Counted from the stretch's first letter, positions 1 to 5,854 are shown. The stretch: 7,238 bases of DNA from Desulfobacteraceae bacterium (GCA_007131845.1 SLPT01000408.1:1-7238); one strand, 5' to 3'. A program made the numbers and translations. The notes: generated by a model not told the origin, from the letters alone.

Positions 1-216
1 ATTGACTATCCCCGCTCACTTTCTTGTGCCTGAACCAAAACCGTCTTTTCCGCCACTCTCTGCGTCCGGCGAAATTATTAATCCTAAAATACGCCCGGTA
101 TTTCTGCGATGAAAATTTTTACCGTTCTTGAGCTTTGGTGAAAAATCCTGGTTTTTGTTCGGCCACTATCTTGTTTAACCTGCTTTTTTTATCTGAGTCA
201 TGAGCCGGGACAGGAA

Positions 217-234
217 TGAATGAATGTTCATTCA
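217..234. promoter_or_regulatory. Putative TetR/FadR-type operator palindrome
   Basis: The sequence TGAATGA-ATGT-TCATTCA is a perfect inverted repeat with 7-bp arms and a 4-bp centre, 18 bp in total. From memory, the Bacillus subtilis FadR (YsiA) operator of fatty-acid degradation genes, and operators of related TetR-family regulators, have nearly the same TGAATGA...TCATTCA arms. The palindrome is directly visible; the regulator identity is inferred. No TetR gene lies in the window. The site is about 275 nt before the chosen lolA start, so its target may be lolA or a divergent gene left of the window. Confidence 0.5.
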
Positions 235-332
235 CTATCAAAGGGGGAAAGGTACTGTCAAGAAAAAACTTGCAATCCGTGCAACGGCGGACAGACGAAG
301 GGAGCAGACGCCACGCCGAAACGGAATCTCTT

Positions 333-359
333 TTGAATTCTTCCGATATCTGGTACGAT
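333..359 (+). promoter_or_regulatory. Possible extended -10 promoter for lolA
   Basis: A TTGAAT element (333-338) lies 15 nt before TACGAT (354-359), which is preceded by TG at 351-352 in the extended -10 arrangement. The spacing is short and the match partial. Transcription from here would give a leader of about 140 nt before the TTG start of lolA. This is weak evidence, listed only because it is the best candidate found between the operator and the gene. Confidence 0.22.
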
Positions 360-491
360 CATTAAAAGGTTTTCCGGTTCTCCCTGGTCGGGAGGGTGTA
401 CAAAAAAAGCATATACTGAAAAAAATAATCCCGGCCATACCGTCTCAACCGGAAAAACCCGAAAAAAAGCCAGCAGACACTCAACAGACGC

Positions 492-500
492 AGAAAGGAT
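492..500 (+). promoter_or_regulatory. Ribosome binding site supporting TTG start of lolA
   Basis: AGAAAGGAT lies 8 nt before the TTG at 509, with the AAGGA core at 495-499. It decides the start because the predicted protein from this TTG opens directly with a signal peptide, as a periplasmic carrier requires. Confidence 0.6.
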
Positions 501-508
501 ATCGCCCA

Positions 509-1192
509 TTGACAACCCTCCGAACCCTTGCAACAGGAGTGGCTGCCGTGCTCATCGCGGCGGGATTGCTCCATCAACCGGCATCCGGAAACGAAAACGG
601 GAAGCCCGGAACCACCCCCGTATCCGGGATCATCCAAAAACTTGAAGACCGATACGCGGGCGAAACCTTTTCCGCAGATTTTTTTCAGGAATCGGTCCTT
701 TCCGCGCTGGATATATCCGATACAGCCGAAGGAAAGGCATGGTTTTCTCATCCGGGCAGAATGCGATGGGAGTATTTTTCCCCGGACCGTCATGTCATCA
801 TCACGGACGGCGAAACCCTATGGATTCACCGTCCCGATGAATATCAGGTGGTCAAGGGGGATGCTGCCCGGTATTTCGGCGGTGGAAAAGGGGCCGGGTT
901 TCTGGCTAACTTCGAAATGATCACCGAATCTTTTGATGTCCGGCTGGTGGAGGAAACCGACACCCATTGGCGGCTCCGCCTGATTCCGCTCGAAGACCAC
1001 CACGAGCTTTCCGCCGTGTACCTGTCTGTACGGCGGGAGGACCGGACCATCGAACAGGTTACAACCGAAAACATGTACGAGGACACCACCGTCATAACCT
1101 TCGAAAACCTGGATTTCTCGCCTGAAGCGGACGACGACCTGTTTTCCTTCGAGATCCCGGAAGGAACGGATGTGGTATATATGGACGAATAG
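509..1192 (+). CDS. lolA: LolA-family outer-membrane lipoprotein carrier protein
   Basis: This is a 227-aa periplasmic chaperone of the LolA family, which accepts lipoproteins released by LolCDE at the inner membrane and carries them to the outer membrane. I chose the TTG at 509 because an AGAAAGGAT Shine-Dalgarno (492-500) precedes it at good spacing. The product then begins with a clear signal peptide: basic N-terminus, hydrophobic residues about 7-21, and a likely cleavage near PASG at 24-27. The LolA fold follows: FSADFFQES (54-62), AWFSHPGRMRWEYFSPDRHV (77-96), DGETLWIHRPDEYQVV (100-115) and C-terminal FENLDFSPEADDDLFSFEIPEG (198-219). The RMRWEY and DGxTLW motifs are hallmarks of the family. 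Length matches LolA (about 200 aa plus signal). An in-frame ATG-type start at 224 would bury the signal peptide behind 95 atypical residues, so I reject it. No lolB-like gene is next to it. The gene converges on serA. Confidence 0.88.
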   Translation: MTTLRTLATGVAAVLIAAGLLHQPASGNENGKPGTTPVSGIIQKLEDRYAGETFSADFFQESVLSALDISDTAEGKAWFSHPGRMRWEYFSPDRHVIITDGETLWIHRPDEYQVVKGDAARYFGGGKGAGFLANFEMITESFDVRLVEETDTHWRLRLIPLEDHHELSAVYLSVRREDRTIEQVTTENMYEDTTVITFENLDFSPEADDDLFSFEIPEGTDVVYMDE

Positions 1193-1247
1193 ACCGGGCG
1201 TCGGCGTTTTATTTCAGGTGACCAAGCGCCCAAAAAAATGAATCATC

Positions 1248-1322
1248 AGCACATTCTGTGTAATCTGTGGGCAGCAAACGAAGGGGAAAGATCACAGCCC
1301 ACAGATCATCACAACAGATGAA
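1248..1322. repeat. Imperfect inverted repeat between lolA and serA
   Basis: A perfect 10-bp inverted repeat, ATCTGTGGGC (1263-1272) and GCCCACAGAT (1297-1306), flanks a 24-nt centre. The symmetry continues imperfectly outward: TGTG at 1257-1260 pairs with CACA at 1310-1313, and CATTCTG on the left resembles the complement of CAGATG on the right. The ATCTGTG phrase resembles a dispersed intergenic repeat (TCTGTGTAATCTGTGG) that I recall from many bacterial genomes. It sits between two convergent genes and could fold in either transcript. No T-run follows it on either strand, so it is not a classical terminator. Confidence 0.5.
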
Positions 1323-1342
1323 ACCAGCTTCCGTGGATGTCT

Positions 1343-2923
1343 TTACAATTCGAATACCTTGATGGTCTTGACCTGTTCAAGCGCCAGGATCTCGTCGGCC
1401 ACTTCCTTCGAGATGGGAGTGTCCGTGCGGAGCAGGATGACGTTGTTATCCCCGCCGACCTCCCGGCCCACCTGCATCCGGGAAATGTTGATAGTATTTT
1501 CCCCCAGCTTGTTTCCGATGGCCCCGATGGCGCCGGGACGGTCCATGTTGTGGATCAATGCGAGATGCCCCTCGGGAATAATCTCGATCCGGAAGTCATC
1601 GATTCGGACGATGCGCGCGTCGGTCTTGCCGAATATGGTTCCGGCCACGGTCCACTCCCCTTCCGTGGTGACCACTTTCGCATTGACCAGGGTGACGAAC
1701 TCGTCGGATTCCAATGATGACGACTCCATCAGCTTGATGCCCATCTCCTTTGCGATCGCCAGGGCGTTGACCGAGTTGACATTGTGGGGAACCAGAAAAT
1801 CGAGCAATCCCTTCACAAAAGCCGTGGTCACCGGGGTCATGTCCATGTCCTGGAAATCTCCGCGGTAGTCGATCCGGATATCCCGGATCTGCCCGGCCGC
1901 GAACTGGGCCTGCATGCACCCCATGCGGTCGGCCACATGGAGAAACGGCGAGAGTTTTTCCAGGGTCTTTCCGGAAACCGACGGAACGTTGACCGCATTG
2001 ACAATATTGTTGTACTTCAGATAGGCGACGATCTGGTTTGCCACGGCCACCGCGACGTTGGTCTGGGCCTCCAGGGTCGATGCACCCAAGTGCGGGGTGG
2101 CGATGAGTGAGTCAAAAGCCAGAAGCGGATGGTCCGCAGGCGGCGGCTCCGTCTCGAACACATCGAGCGCAGCCCGGGCAACGCGCCCCGCCTCCAGGGC
2201 ATCGCGCAGTGCATCCTCGTCGACGATCCCACCACGGGCGCAGTTGATCAGCATAACGCCGTCCTTCATTTTCGCAAATGCTTCCCGGTTGATCATATTA
2301 GCCGTATTGGGTGTCTTGGGCACATGCACCGTAATAAAATCGGCCTGGTCGTAAAGATCGTTCAGGCTGACGGGCTCAAACCCATGCTTGGAAATCACTT
2401 CCGGCGAAATGACCGGGTCATGGACGACCACACGCATCTTCAGGCCGCGGGCCCTGTCGGCCACGACCGATCCGATCTTTCCGTAGCCGATCACACCTAA
2501 CGTTTTACCGGTGATCTCCCGACCCTGAAGGTATTTCTTGTCCCATCGCCCGGCCTTGAGCGACAGGGTACCCTGGGGGATATTCCGGGCTGCGGACATC
2601 ATCATGGCGATGGCGTGCTCTGCCGTGGTCACCACGTTCCCGCCCGGCGTGTTCATCACCACCACACCCTTCTTGGTGGCTGCCGGTATGTCCACGTTAT
2701 CCAGCCCAATACCCGCACGCCCCACCACCTTGAGATTCGTGGCGGCTTCCAGCAGATCGGCGCTCACCTTGGTGGCGCTTCGGATCACCAGTCCGTCGTA
2801 CTCACCGATAATTTCCTTCAGGGCATCAGGGGCCAGACCGGTTTTTACATCCACATCGATGCCTTCTGCCTCGAAAATCTTGATGCCCGTTTCGCCGAGA
2901 TTGTCGCTCACCAGTACTTTCAT
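1343..2923 (-). CDS. serA: D-3-phosphoglycerate dehydrogenase, long ASB/ACT form
   Basis: The 526-aa cytoplasmic enzyme oxidises 3-phosphoglycerate to 3-phosphohydroxypyruvate with NAD+, the first step of serine biosynthesis. The Rossmann motif GYGKIG is at 146-151. The catalytic Arg is R230 in CARGG, the Glu is E259 in FETEP, and the His is H278 in TPHLGAS; the R-to-E spacing (29) equals that of the E. coli enzyme. An allosteric substrate-binding (ASB) domain spans about 310-440, and a C-terminal ACT domain begins near GHLALIHNMDRPGAIG (452-467), consistent with serine feedback control. I chose the ATG at 2923, giving MKVLVSDNL, because the mature N-terminus and the 526-aa length match long-form SerA and an AGGGAAGA Shine-Dalgarno (2932-2939) precedes it. 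An in-frame ATG at 2950 would add nine residues and has no ribosome binding site. The gene stands alone: no serC or serB in view. A dispersed repeat sits in its leader. Confidence 0.97.
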   Translation of the reverse strand: MKVLVSDNLGETGIKIFEAEGIDVDVKTGLAPDALKEIIGEYDGLVIRSATKVSADLLEAATNLKVVGRAGIGLDNVDIPAATKKGVVVMNTPGGNVVTTAEHAIAMMMSAARNIPQGTLSLKAGRWDKKYLQGREITGKTLGVIGYGKIGSVVADRARGLKMRVVVHDPVISPEVISKHGFEPVSLNDLYDQADFITVHVPKTPNTANMINREAFAKMKDGVMLINCARGGIVDEDALRDALEAGRVARAALDVFETEPPPADHPLLAFDSLIATPHLGASTLEAQTNVAVAVANQIVAYLKYNNIVNAVNVPSVSGKTLEKLSPFLHVADRMGCMQAQFAAGQIRDIRIDYRGDFQDMDMTPVTTAFVKGLLDFLVPHNVNSVNALAIAKEMGIKLMESSSLESDEFVTLVNAKVVTTEGEWTVAGTIFGKTDARIVRIDDFRIEIIPEGHLALIHNMDRPGAIGAIGNKLGENTINISRMQVGREVGGDNNVILLRTDTPISKEVADEILALEQVKTIKVFEL

Positions 2924-2931
2924 TTTCGAAA

Positions 2932-2939
2932 TCTTCCCT
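2932..2939 (-). promoter_or_regulatory. Ribosome binding site deciding the serA start
   Basis: On the minus strand AGGGAAGA lies 8 nt before the ATG at 2923. The alternative ATG at 2950 is preceded by repeat sequence with no purine-rich motif, so the downstream start is preferred. Confidence 0.55.
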
Positions 2940-2952
2940 TTTTGATTCATTC

Positions 2953-3089
2953 GTAAAAGTCGCGATCAGACGGCTTTATAAAAGTTCAATATCAAGGCTC
3001 AGGCAATTTCGAAGAATGCAGAGTACTTGGTGTACGTGAAATTCTGAGAAATTGCGCGTAACACAGTCATTGGACTTTTTAAAAAGCCG
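2953..3089. repeat. Dispersed palindromic repeat, copy 1
   Basis: This is the first of two direct copies of a unit of about 137 nt, roughly 80 percent identical to copy 2 at 3327-3463. Its inner part (2971-3089, 119 nt) has terminal inverted repeats: CGGCTTTATAAAAGTTCA on the left against the complement of TGGACTTTTTAAAAAGCCG on the right. The long arms are imperfectly complementary (CAATTTCGAAGAAT against a rightward AATTCTGAGAAATTG), with a small central GTAC...GTAC dyad. It encodes no protein and has the form of a MITE-like or REP-like non-autonomous element. From memory, similar GTAAAAAGTTC-type repeats are scattered between genes in Desulfobacterales. It begins 30 nt upstream of the serA start and so lies in the serA leader or promoter. 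Confidence 0.75.
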
Positions 3090-3099
3090 CTTTTTAAAA
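3077..3099. repeat. AT-rich 23-nt perfect palindrome at right edge of repeat copy 1
   Basis: TTTTAAAAAGC (3077-3087) and GCTTTTTAAAA (3089-3099) are exact reverse complements around a single C. The palindrome straddles the right terminus of repeat copy 1 and is lacking in copy 2, where the corresponding bases read TTTTACGAAGCCC. It may be a local duplication of the element end or a symmetric protein-binding site. Confidence 0.55.
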
Positions 3100-3326
3100 T
3101 ATATTTTAACATTTTAGGGCGTTGCGATTCATCACAAAAAACCGGTTGCCATTCACGCCAATGGCAGGTAATTTATTAAGGTACAAAACGTCCTTCAAAA
3201 TTTTTCATACTAAGGAAACGACTGACAATCCAAGTAATTTTTTTTGTGGTTTTTCTCAAGAAAAAAACACACGGCGTTTATGGTTTTCCTCCGAAGCGCC
3301 CGCGGCACAAAAAGACCGATGCACGT
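3090..3326. other. AT-rich spacer between the two repeat copies
   Basis: This 237-nt stretch is clearly richer in A and T than the flanking genes. An open frame at 3122-3355 (77 aa, non-ATG start) has no recognisable domain and reads into repeat copy 2, so I do not call it a gene. A 7-bp hairpin lies at 3147-3166. The interval may carry the serA promoter (leftward), or a small RNA, but nothing decides this from sequence alone. Confidence 0.5.
3147..3166. repeat. Short perfect hairpin TGCCATT/AATGGCA
   Basis: TGCCATT (3147-3153) and AATGGCA (3160-3166) form a perfect 7-bp stem with a 6-nt CACGCC loop. No T-run follows, so it is not a standard terminator. It may be a protein-binding dyad or part of a structured leader. 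Confidence 0.4.
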
Positions 3327-3463
3327 GTAAAAGTCTCGATCGAACGGTTTTGTAAAAAGTTCAAGATCAAGGATTGCGCAATTTCGAAGAATGCAGAGTA
3401 GTTGGCGTACTCGAAATTCTGGCAAATTGCACGTAACGCAGATAATGGACTTTTACGAAGCCC
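3327..3463. repeat. Dispersed palindromic repeat, copy 2
   Basis: This second direct copy of the unit at 2953-3089 has the same total length, with one compensating pair of single-base indels. Its inner part (3345-3463) has near-complementary ends: GTAAAAAGTTCA on the left and TGGACTTTTAC on the right. The most conserved stretch is AATTTCGAAGAATGCAGAGTA, present in both copies. The central dyad is GAGTA-GTTGGCG-TACTC. The copy ends 62 nt before the start of the first DUF2284 gene and supplies a GATAAT hexamer (3441-3446) that copy 1 lacks. Confidence 0.75.
3441..3446 (+). promoter_or_regulatory. Possible -10 box inside repeat copy 2
   Basis: GATAAT matches five of six positions of the sigma70 -10 consensus and is correctly oriented for the DUF2284 pair. 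No good -35 hexamer is present at 16-18 nt upstream (only TTCTGG at 3417-3422), so support is weak. If used, the repeat would be supplying the promoter of the downstream genes. Confidence 0.2.
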
Positions 3464-3525
3464 TCAAAAACGGGATTTTTACCCAATATACACTCTCAGG
3501 ATTCAACCGGCAAGGTCTTGGCAAC

Positions 3526-4164
3526 ATGAAACCGGAAACCTTTCCAGTGCCCGAAGAAATCGTTCCTGTGTCCGCAGAAACCGATCCGCTGGTCTTGGAA
3601 AACAATGTCGGCCGATTAGCAGAAAACGCCCGCGAAATGGGTGCGGCCAAAGCAGCGGTCATCAGCCCGGAGGATATCGTTTTCGATGAAAGCCTCCCTG
3701 AAACAATGCGTGCGGACGACGCGCTTCCGTCCATACACTGGCCGCCCGAATACCCGCTTGACAACCTGAAGGATGCCTTGATGTCATTCCGGAGAGGGAT
3801 TTTTCTCTACATCCGGGCCGAACCGGGCATGCCGGATTACGGCGGCGGCCCCATAGACGATCCGGTTCACCGGGATTGCTACCGGAAACTCCACGAAATC
3901 GTTACCGCTATCGAATCGAGATCTTTTTATATGGGGCATTACCTGGCCATGGGATTTGCCGCGGGCAACTGCAGGAGTATTTTCTGCGCGGATGCCGACC
4001 GGTGCATTGCCATGACCCGGTCAAAACCCTGCAAGGAACCCTACAAGAGCCGGCCTTCCATGGCTGCAGCAGGGATGGATGCCTTACAAATGTTTCGCAA
4101 TGCCGGCTGGCCGCCCGATGTTCTGAAAGGTCCCCTGCTGGCGGGTATGGTAATGGTAGCATAG
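3526..4164 (+). CDS. DUF2284-like cysteine-containing protein, divergent paralog lacking the N-terminal Cys cluster
   Basis: A 212-aa soluble protein with no signal peptide or membrane segment. It is clearly related to its downstream neighbour: both share FAAGxC, a C-x4-C-x5-C-x8-C set (here C149, C154, C160, C169), then PS...AGxDA......GW......G and a GM ending. This matches the DUF2284 'predicted metal-binding' family; function is unknown. The region aligned with the neighbour's N-terminal C-x4-C-x5-C-x2-C cluster reads ALPSIHWPPEYPLDNLKDAL here and has no cysteine, keeping only the PP-Y backbone; C118 is an extra cysteine. I chose the ATG at 3526, preceded by AAGG (3512-3515). The open frame extends to an ATG at 3391, but those extra 45 residues are encoded mostly by repeat copy 2 and do not resemble the family. 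It is probably cotranscribed with the next gene. A role in binding an iron-sulfur cluster or metal is inference only. Confidence 0.75.
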   Translation: MKPETFPVPEEIVPVSAETDPLVLENNVGRLAENAREMGAAKAAVISPEDIVFDESLPETMRADDALPSIHWPPEYPLDNLKDALMSFRRGIFLYIRAEPGMPDYGGGPIDDPVHRDCYRKLHEIVTAIESRSFYMGHYLAMGFAAGNCRSIFCADADRCIAMTRSKPCKEPYKSRPSMAAAGMDALQMFRNAGWPPDVLKGPLLAGMVMVA

Positions 4165-4165
4165 C

Positions 4166-4199
4166 GCCCGGACGAAAAATCCCGATTTTCGTTCGGGGC
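4166..4199 (+). repeat. Intercistronic hairpin between the two DUF2284 genes
   Basis: CCCGGACGAAAA (4167-4178) pairs with TTTTCGTTCGGG (4186-4197) over 12 bp, including one G-T wobble, around a 7-nt loop. It begins right after the first stop codon and ends about 13 nt before the Shine-Dalgarno of the second gene. No U-tract follows, so read-through is expected. It could serve as an RNA-processing or stability element that sets the ratio of the two proteins. Confidence 0.6.
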
Positions 4200-4211
4200 A
4201 ACAGCATAACC

Positions 4212-4219
4212 GGAAGAGG
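4212..4219 (+). promoter_or_regulatory. Strong ribosome binding site for the second DUF2284 gene
   Basis: GGAAGAGG lies 8 nt before the ATG at 4228 and confirms that start. It appears stronger than the AAGG site before the first paralog. Confidence 0.6.
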
Positions 4220-4227
4220 CATTAACC

Positions 4228-4908
4228 ATGGGAAAAGATACAGAGATCCCCCCCGCCCCCCGGGAAATGGAAGCGGAAATGGAAAGCCTGCGCAGCATGG
4301 CGATCACCCACGGCGCATCCAACGCCCAGGTGATCGATGCGGATATCATCCCTGTCGATCCCCGTGTCCGCTTCAAATGCATGATACCGAAATGCTACAT
4401 GTCCGGCCGATGCGGCCATTGCCCGCCATACGGGTATTCCGCGGAAAAAACCCGGGAGATTGTAAGCGCCGGTAAAATGGGAGTCTTTTTCCATGTCCGG
4501 GTGAATTCCTCCATTATCGCGGCAAAAAATATAGGCGACGTCATCACGTCGGGCAGGGCCGATGATGCGGGAAACCTGCTGAGCCTGGGCGGGCACTATA
4601 TGCTGATCTACACCCTTGTCCATATGCTGAGAAAAAAAGCCGCTGAAAAAGGGATAAAGAGGACGCAAGGTTTTGCCGCGGGGTGCTGCAAGGATGTATT
4701 GTGTTTTTTGTCCAAAAACTGCCGCATATTAAACGGCAGCGATCAGTGCAGAAACCCGGAAATGAGCGTCCCTTCCCTGGAAAGCGCAGGAATCGACGCG
4801 TTCAGGCTCGCATCGCGCGTGGGCTGGAGCGTGTATCCCATCGGCGGACGCTGCGAACCCCACTCGGTAAAACGGGGAATGCTTATGGGCTTGGTCCTGG
4901 CCGGCTGA
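4228..4908 (+). CDS. DUF2284 family predicted metal-binding protein
   Basis: A 226-aa soluble protein with ten cysteines. The N-terminal cluster is C51-x4-C56-x5-C62-x2-C65 in FKCMIPKC...RCGHCPPYG, the signature I associate with DUF2284. The C-terminal set is C154-x4-C159-x5-C165-x8-C174 within FAAGCCKDVLC...C...QC, followed by VPSLESAGIDAF...GW; C153 and C209 are extra. The arrangement is typical of proteins binding one or two iron-sulfur clusters or metals, but no activity is established for the family as far as I know. It is common in anaerobes and methanogens. It starts 63 nt after the upstream paralog with its own Shine-Dalgarno, so the pair is likely one operon. It ends 3 nt from the stop of convergent mazG. 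Family assignment is confident; function is not. Confidence 0.88.
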   Translation: MGKDTEIPPAPREMEAEMESLRSMAITHGASNAQVIDADIIPVDPRVRFKCMIPKCYMSGRCGHCPPYGYSAEKTREIVSAGKMGVFFHVRVNSSIIAAKNIGDVITSGRADDAGNLLSLGGHYMLIYTLVHMLRKKAAEKGIKRTQGFAAGCCKDVLCFLSKNCRILNGSDQCRNPEMSVPSLESAGIDAFRLASRVGWSVYPIGGRCEPHSVKRGMLMGLVLAG

Positions 4909-4911
4909 CGC

Positions 4912-5679
4912 CTATTTCTTTGTCTCCTGCCATACCCTTTCTTTTTCCTCCATGGGCATTTTGGAAAGCGAAACATCTCTTTTTCGCGCGGCTTTTTCGA
5001 TTGCGCCAAACCGTTTAACGAATTTCCGGTTGGTCCGCCGGAGCGCGGATTCCGGGTCGATTCCGGTCATGCGCGCGAGGTTGACCACGGTGAATATCAT
5101 GTCCCCGATCTCGTCCTCCAGCTTTTCCGCATCCCCTTCCCGCGCTGCGGCTTCCAGCTCGCCGGTTTCCTCCCGGATCTTTTCAACGACCCCGTCCGGA
5201 CTGTCCCAGTCGAAACCGACCCGGCTTGCCGCGGACTGAATCTTGAGCGCATATAAAAGTGCCGGAAGGGTTTCGGGAATTCCCGACAGAATCGATTCCC
5301 GATCCTGTTTACCGTTTTCCCGCCGTTTGAGACGCTCCCAATTGACGATCACCTCCTTTTCACCCGACATGTCAACGCTCCCGAATACGTGCGGGTGCCG
5401 GTAGATGAGCTTTTCACTCAGAAAATCCGCCACCGTCTCCAAAGAAAAGCGTTTCTCCTCTTTTCCGATAATGCTTTGAAACACAACGTGGAGCAACACA
5501 TCGCCCAATTCTTCGACCATTTCCTCCGCGTTGTCGTCTTCGATGGCGTCGACAAGCTCGTAGACTTCCTCGATCAGTCCCTTGACCATGCTCTTGTGAT
5601 TTTGTTTGGCATCCCAGGGACATCCCCCGGGTCCGCGGAGCGTCTGCATGATTTCAACCAGCCGGTCTATTTCCTTCAT
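4912..5679 (-). CDS. mazG: Nucleoside triphosphate pyrophosphohydrolase MazG
   Basis: A 255-aa cytoplasmic all-alpha NTP pyrophosphatase with two MazG domains, which hydrolyses (d)NTPs to monophosphates plus pyrophosphate and cleans aberrant nucleotides. The hallmark start, LVEIMQTLRGPGGCPWDAKQ (7-26), is followed by the first Mg2+-binding set E37-E38-x2-E41 and EELGD (56-60), then HPHVFG (95-100). The second domain carries E170-E171-x2-E174 and DEIGD (189-193), so both metal sites look intact. Length equals that of E. coli MazG (263 aa). I chose the ATG at 5679, with AGGA (5686-5689 on the minus strand) 6 nt upstream. The frame remains open for another 116 codons upstream, but that part overlaps the divergent purN and has no MazG similarity. 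No mazEF toxin-antitoxin genes are adjacent. Confidence 0.96.
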   Translation of the reverse strand: MKEIDRLVEIMQTLRGPGGCPWDAKQNHKSMVKGLIEEVYELVDAIEDDNAEEMVEELGDVLLHVVFQSIIGKEEKRFSLETVADFLSEKLIYRHPHVFGSVDMSGEKEVIVNWERLKRRENGKQDRESILSGIPETLPALLYALKIQSAASRVGFDWDSPDGVVEKIREETGELEAAAREGDAEKLEDEIGDMIFTVVNLARMTGIDPESALRRTNRKFVKRFGAIEKAARKRDVSLSKMPMEEKERVWQETKK

Positions 5680-5740
5680 GGCAATTCCTGATATTTCTGT
5701 ATTTGTATGCGACTGCACTGCATCCGGGCCGGCAATTGCA

Positions 5741-5769
5741 TTGACAAAGCAGGCGGTCTTTTCTATTTT
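5741..5769 (+). promoter_or_regulatory. Sigma70-type promoter for purN
   Basis: A perfect TTGACA -35 (5741-5746) is followed after exactly 17 nt by TATTTT (5764-5769), four of six matches to the -10 consensus. Transcription would start near 5776, giving a leader of about 88 nt before purN. I saw no PurR-like operator. Confidence 0.55.
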
Positions 5770-5849
5770 GCCGGCACAGGGTAAAACGCCGATTTTGACA
5801 ATCATAGCCGGGTTCATCAGATGATGCATCAACCGGGCGAAGAAGGCAC

Positions 5850-5854
5850 AAGGA
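5850..5854 (+). promoter_or_regulatory. Ribosome binding site of purN
   Basis: AAGGA lies 9 nt before the ATG at 5864, confirming the start immediately before the MEKPIRIGALISGTGSN N-terminus expected of PurN. Confidence 0.6.

Larger units (their letters stand above)
1..508. other. Leader/intergenic region with no convincing gene
   Basis: No open frame here resembles a protein I recognise. An open frame begins at 224 and runs into lolA, but its residues before position 509 are low-complexity and basic (rich in K, R, P and Q) and do not resemble the LolA family, so I treat them as untranslated. Seen features are a perfect inverted repeat at 217-234 and a possible weak promoter near 333-359. 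The gene left of position 1 is outside the window, so this could be the shared upstream region of a divergent gene or the 3' side of another transcription unit. Confidence 0.55.

Noticed and set aside
224..508. In-frame N-terminal extension of the LolA reading frame
   Set aside because: The composition is atypical and basic, it does not resemble LolA, and it would displace the signal peptide; the TTG at 509 has a ribosome binding site.
1196..1231. GGGCG...CGCCC followed by seven A as a lolA terminator
   Set aside because: The stem is only 5 bp with a 26-nt loop, and the A-run is on the wrong strand to act as a U-tract for lolA.
1337..1717. Open frames on the plus strand opposite serA
   Set aside because: They are shadows of the serA codon pattern with no recognisable protein features.
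3122..3355. 77-aa open frame in the AT-rich spacer
   Set aside because: It has a non-ATG start with no clear Shine-Dalgarno, no recognisable domain, and ends inside repeat copy 2.
5389..5691. Plus-strand open frame opposite mazG
   Set aside because: It is antisense to the conserved MazG catalytic region and resembles no family.
5795..5800. Second TTGACA in the mazG-purN spacer as a purN promoter
   Set aside because: No -10-like hexamer lies 16-18 nt downstream (CAGATG at the expected position).
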